A DNA stretch of 33,635 nucleotides, taken from NCBI GenBank assembly GCA_001798595.1, contig MGSS01000006.1, positions 1-33,635 on the forward strand. The letters run 5' to 3'. The notes beneath the pieces were generated by a model that ran no database searches, had not been told where the DNA came from, and saw only the letters and a list, made by a program, of their open reading frames with translations. This DNA comes from Deltaproteobacteria bacterium RIFCSPLOWO2_12_FULL_60_19. Lineage in GTDB: Bacteria; Desulfobacterota; Binatia; UBA9968. Below, piece by piece: positions 33,579-33,635 of the stretch. Each line of letters opens with the position of its first letter. Position 1 is the stretch's first letter. A program made the translations under genes and the position numbers.

Positions 33579-33635
33579 CAATAACGTTGCACGGAGAGGC
33601 TGGGACATGAGCAGAGCGTTTGTCTGGTGTTTGAC

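Noticed and set aside
33504-33608. ATG at 33608 as start of the FecR-domain protein
   Set aside because: It would put a polar 34-residue extension before the signal peptide and would lie upstream of the likely promoter.
1-33635. tRNA, rRNA, CRISPR array, prophage or insertion sequence with transposase
   Set aside because: No T-loop motifs, evenly spaced repeats with unique spacers, or transposase or integrase genes were seen on either strand.

Overview
The window is GC-rich and gene-dense, from a Gram-negative-like bacterium with many solute-binding proteins of the NMT1/SsuA type, a B12-dependent methionine synthase and several families of short dispersed palindromic repeats. This combination suggests an uncultivated soil or subsurface lineage near Deltaproteobacteria, Methylomirabilota or Binatota. 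That placement is inference: there is no rRNA in the window and no search was run.

Layout. 1-629: 3' part of a HEAT-repeat protein. 630-1145: no ordinary gene, but several nested repeats and a complete minus-strand small transcription unit (promoter, strong RBS with a 14-codon ORF, two look-alike hairpins, intrinsic terminator). 1146-5474: fumC (minus), then a lipoprotein with a von Willebrand A domain behind an ECF-type promoter, and an exported alpha/beta hydrolase. 5551-8980: trmD fused to a second RNA methyltransferase domain, rplS, a convergent bactofilin, and rarA. 9060-11050: two solute-binding proteins with no transporter partners beside them. 11120-13915: a tight cyclic-nucleotide cluster (cNMP-binding protein, AI-2E family permease, class III cyclase). 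14017-17564: a complete SsuABC-like importer with two different permeases. 17666-18841: a cNMP-gated potassium channel (minus). 18842-19234: a repeat and copy 1 of a long-hairpin RNA. 19235-22924: metH (minus). 23016-25854: nitroreductase, a four-helix-bundle protein bracketed and interrupted by palindromic repeats, and RNase G (minus). 25855-26263: copy 2 of the long-hairpin RNA on the minus strand, and a promoter for an HNH endonuclease. 27074-30652: smc, carrying a short in-frame repeat insertion. 30678-33506: an exported FecR-domain protein with a long repetitive tail (minus).

The genes are mostly housekeeping (fumarase, tRNA modification and L19, recombination, methionine synthesis, RNA turnover, chromosome condensation), with uptake and cAMP-type signalling between them. 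The most unusual content is non-coding. Two copies of a hairpin RNA keep their base pairing while the paired bases change. A short autonomous transcript places a peptide stop codon in the loop of one of two twin hairpins. A 24-bp repeat has entered both another repeat and the smc reading frame.
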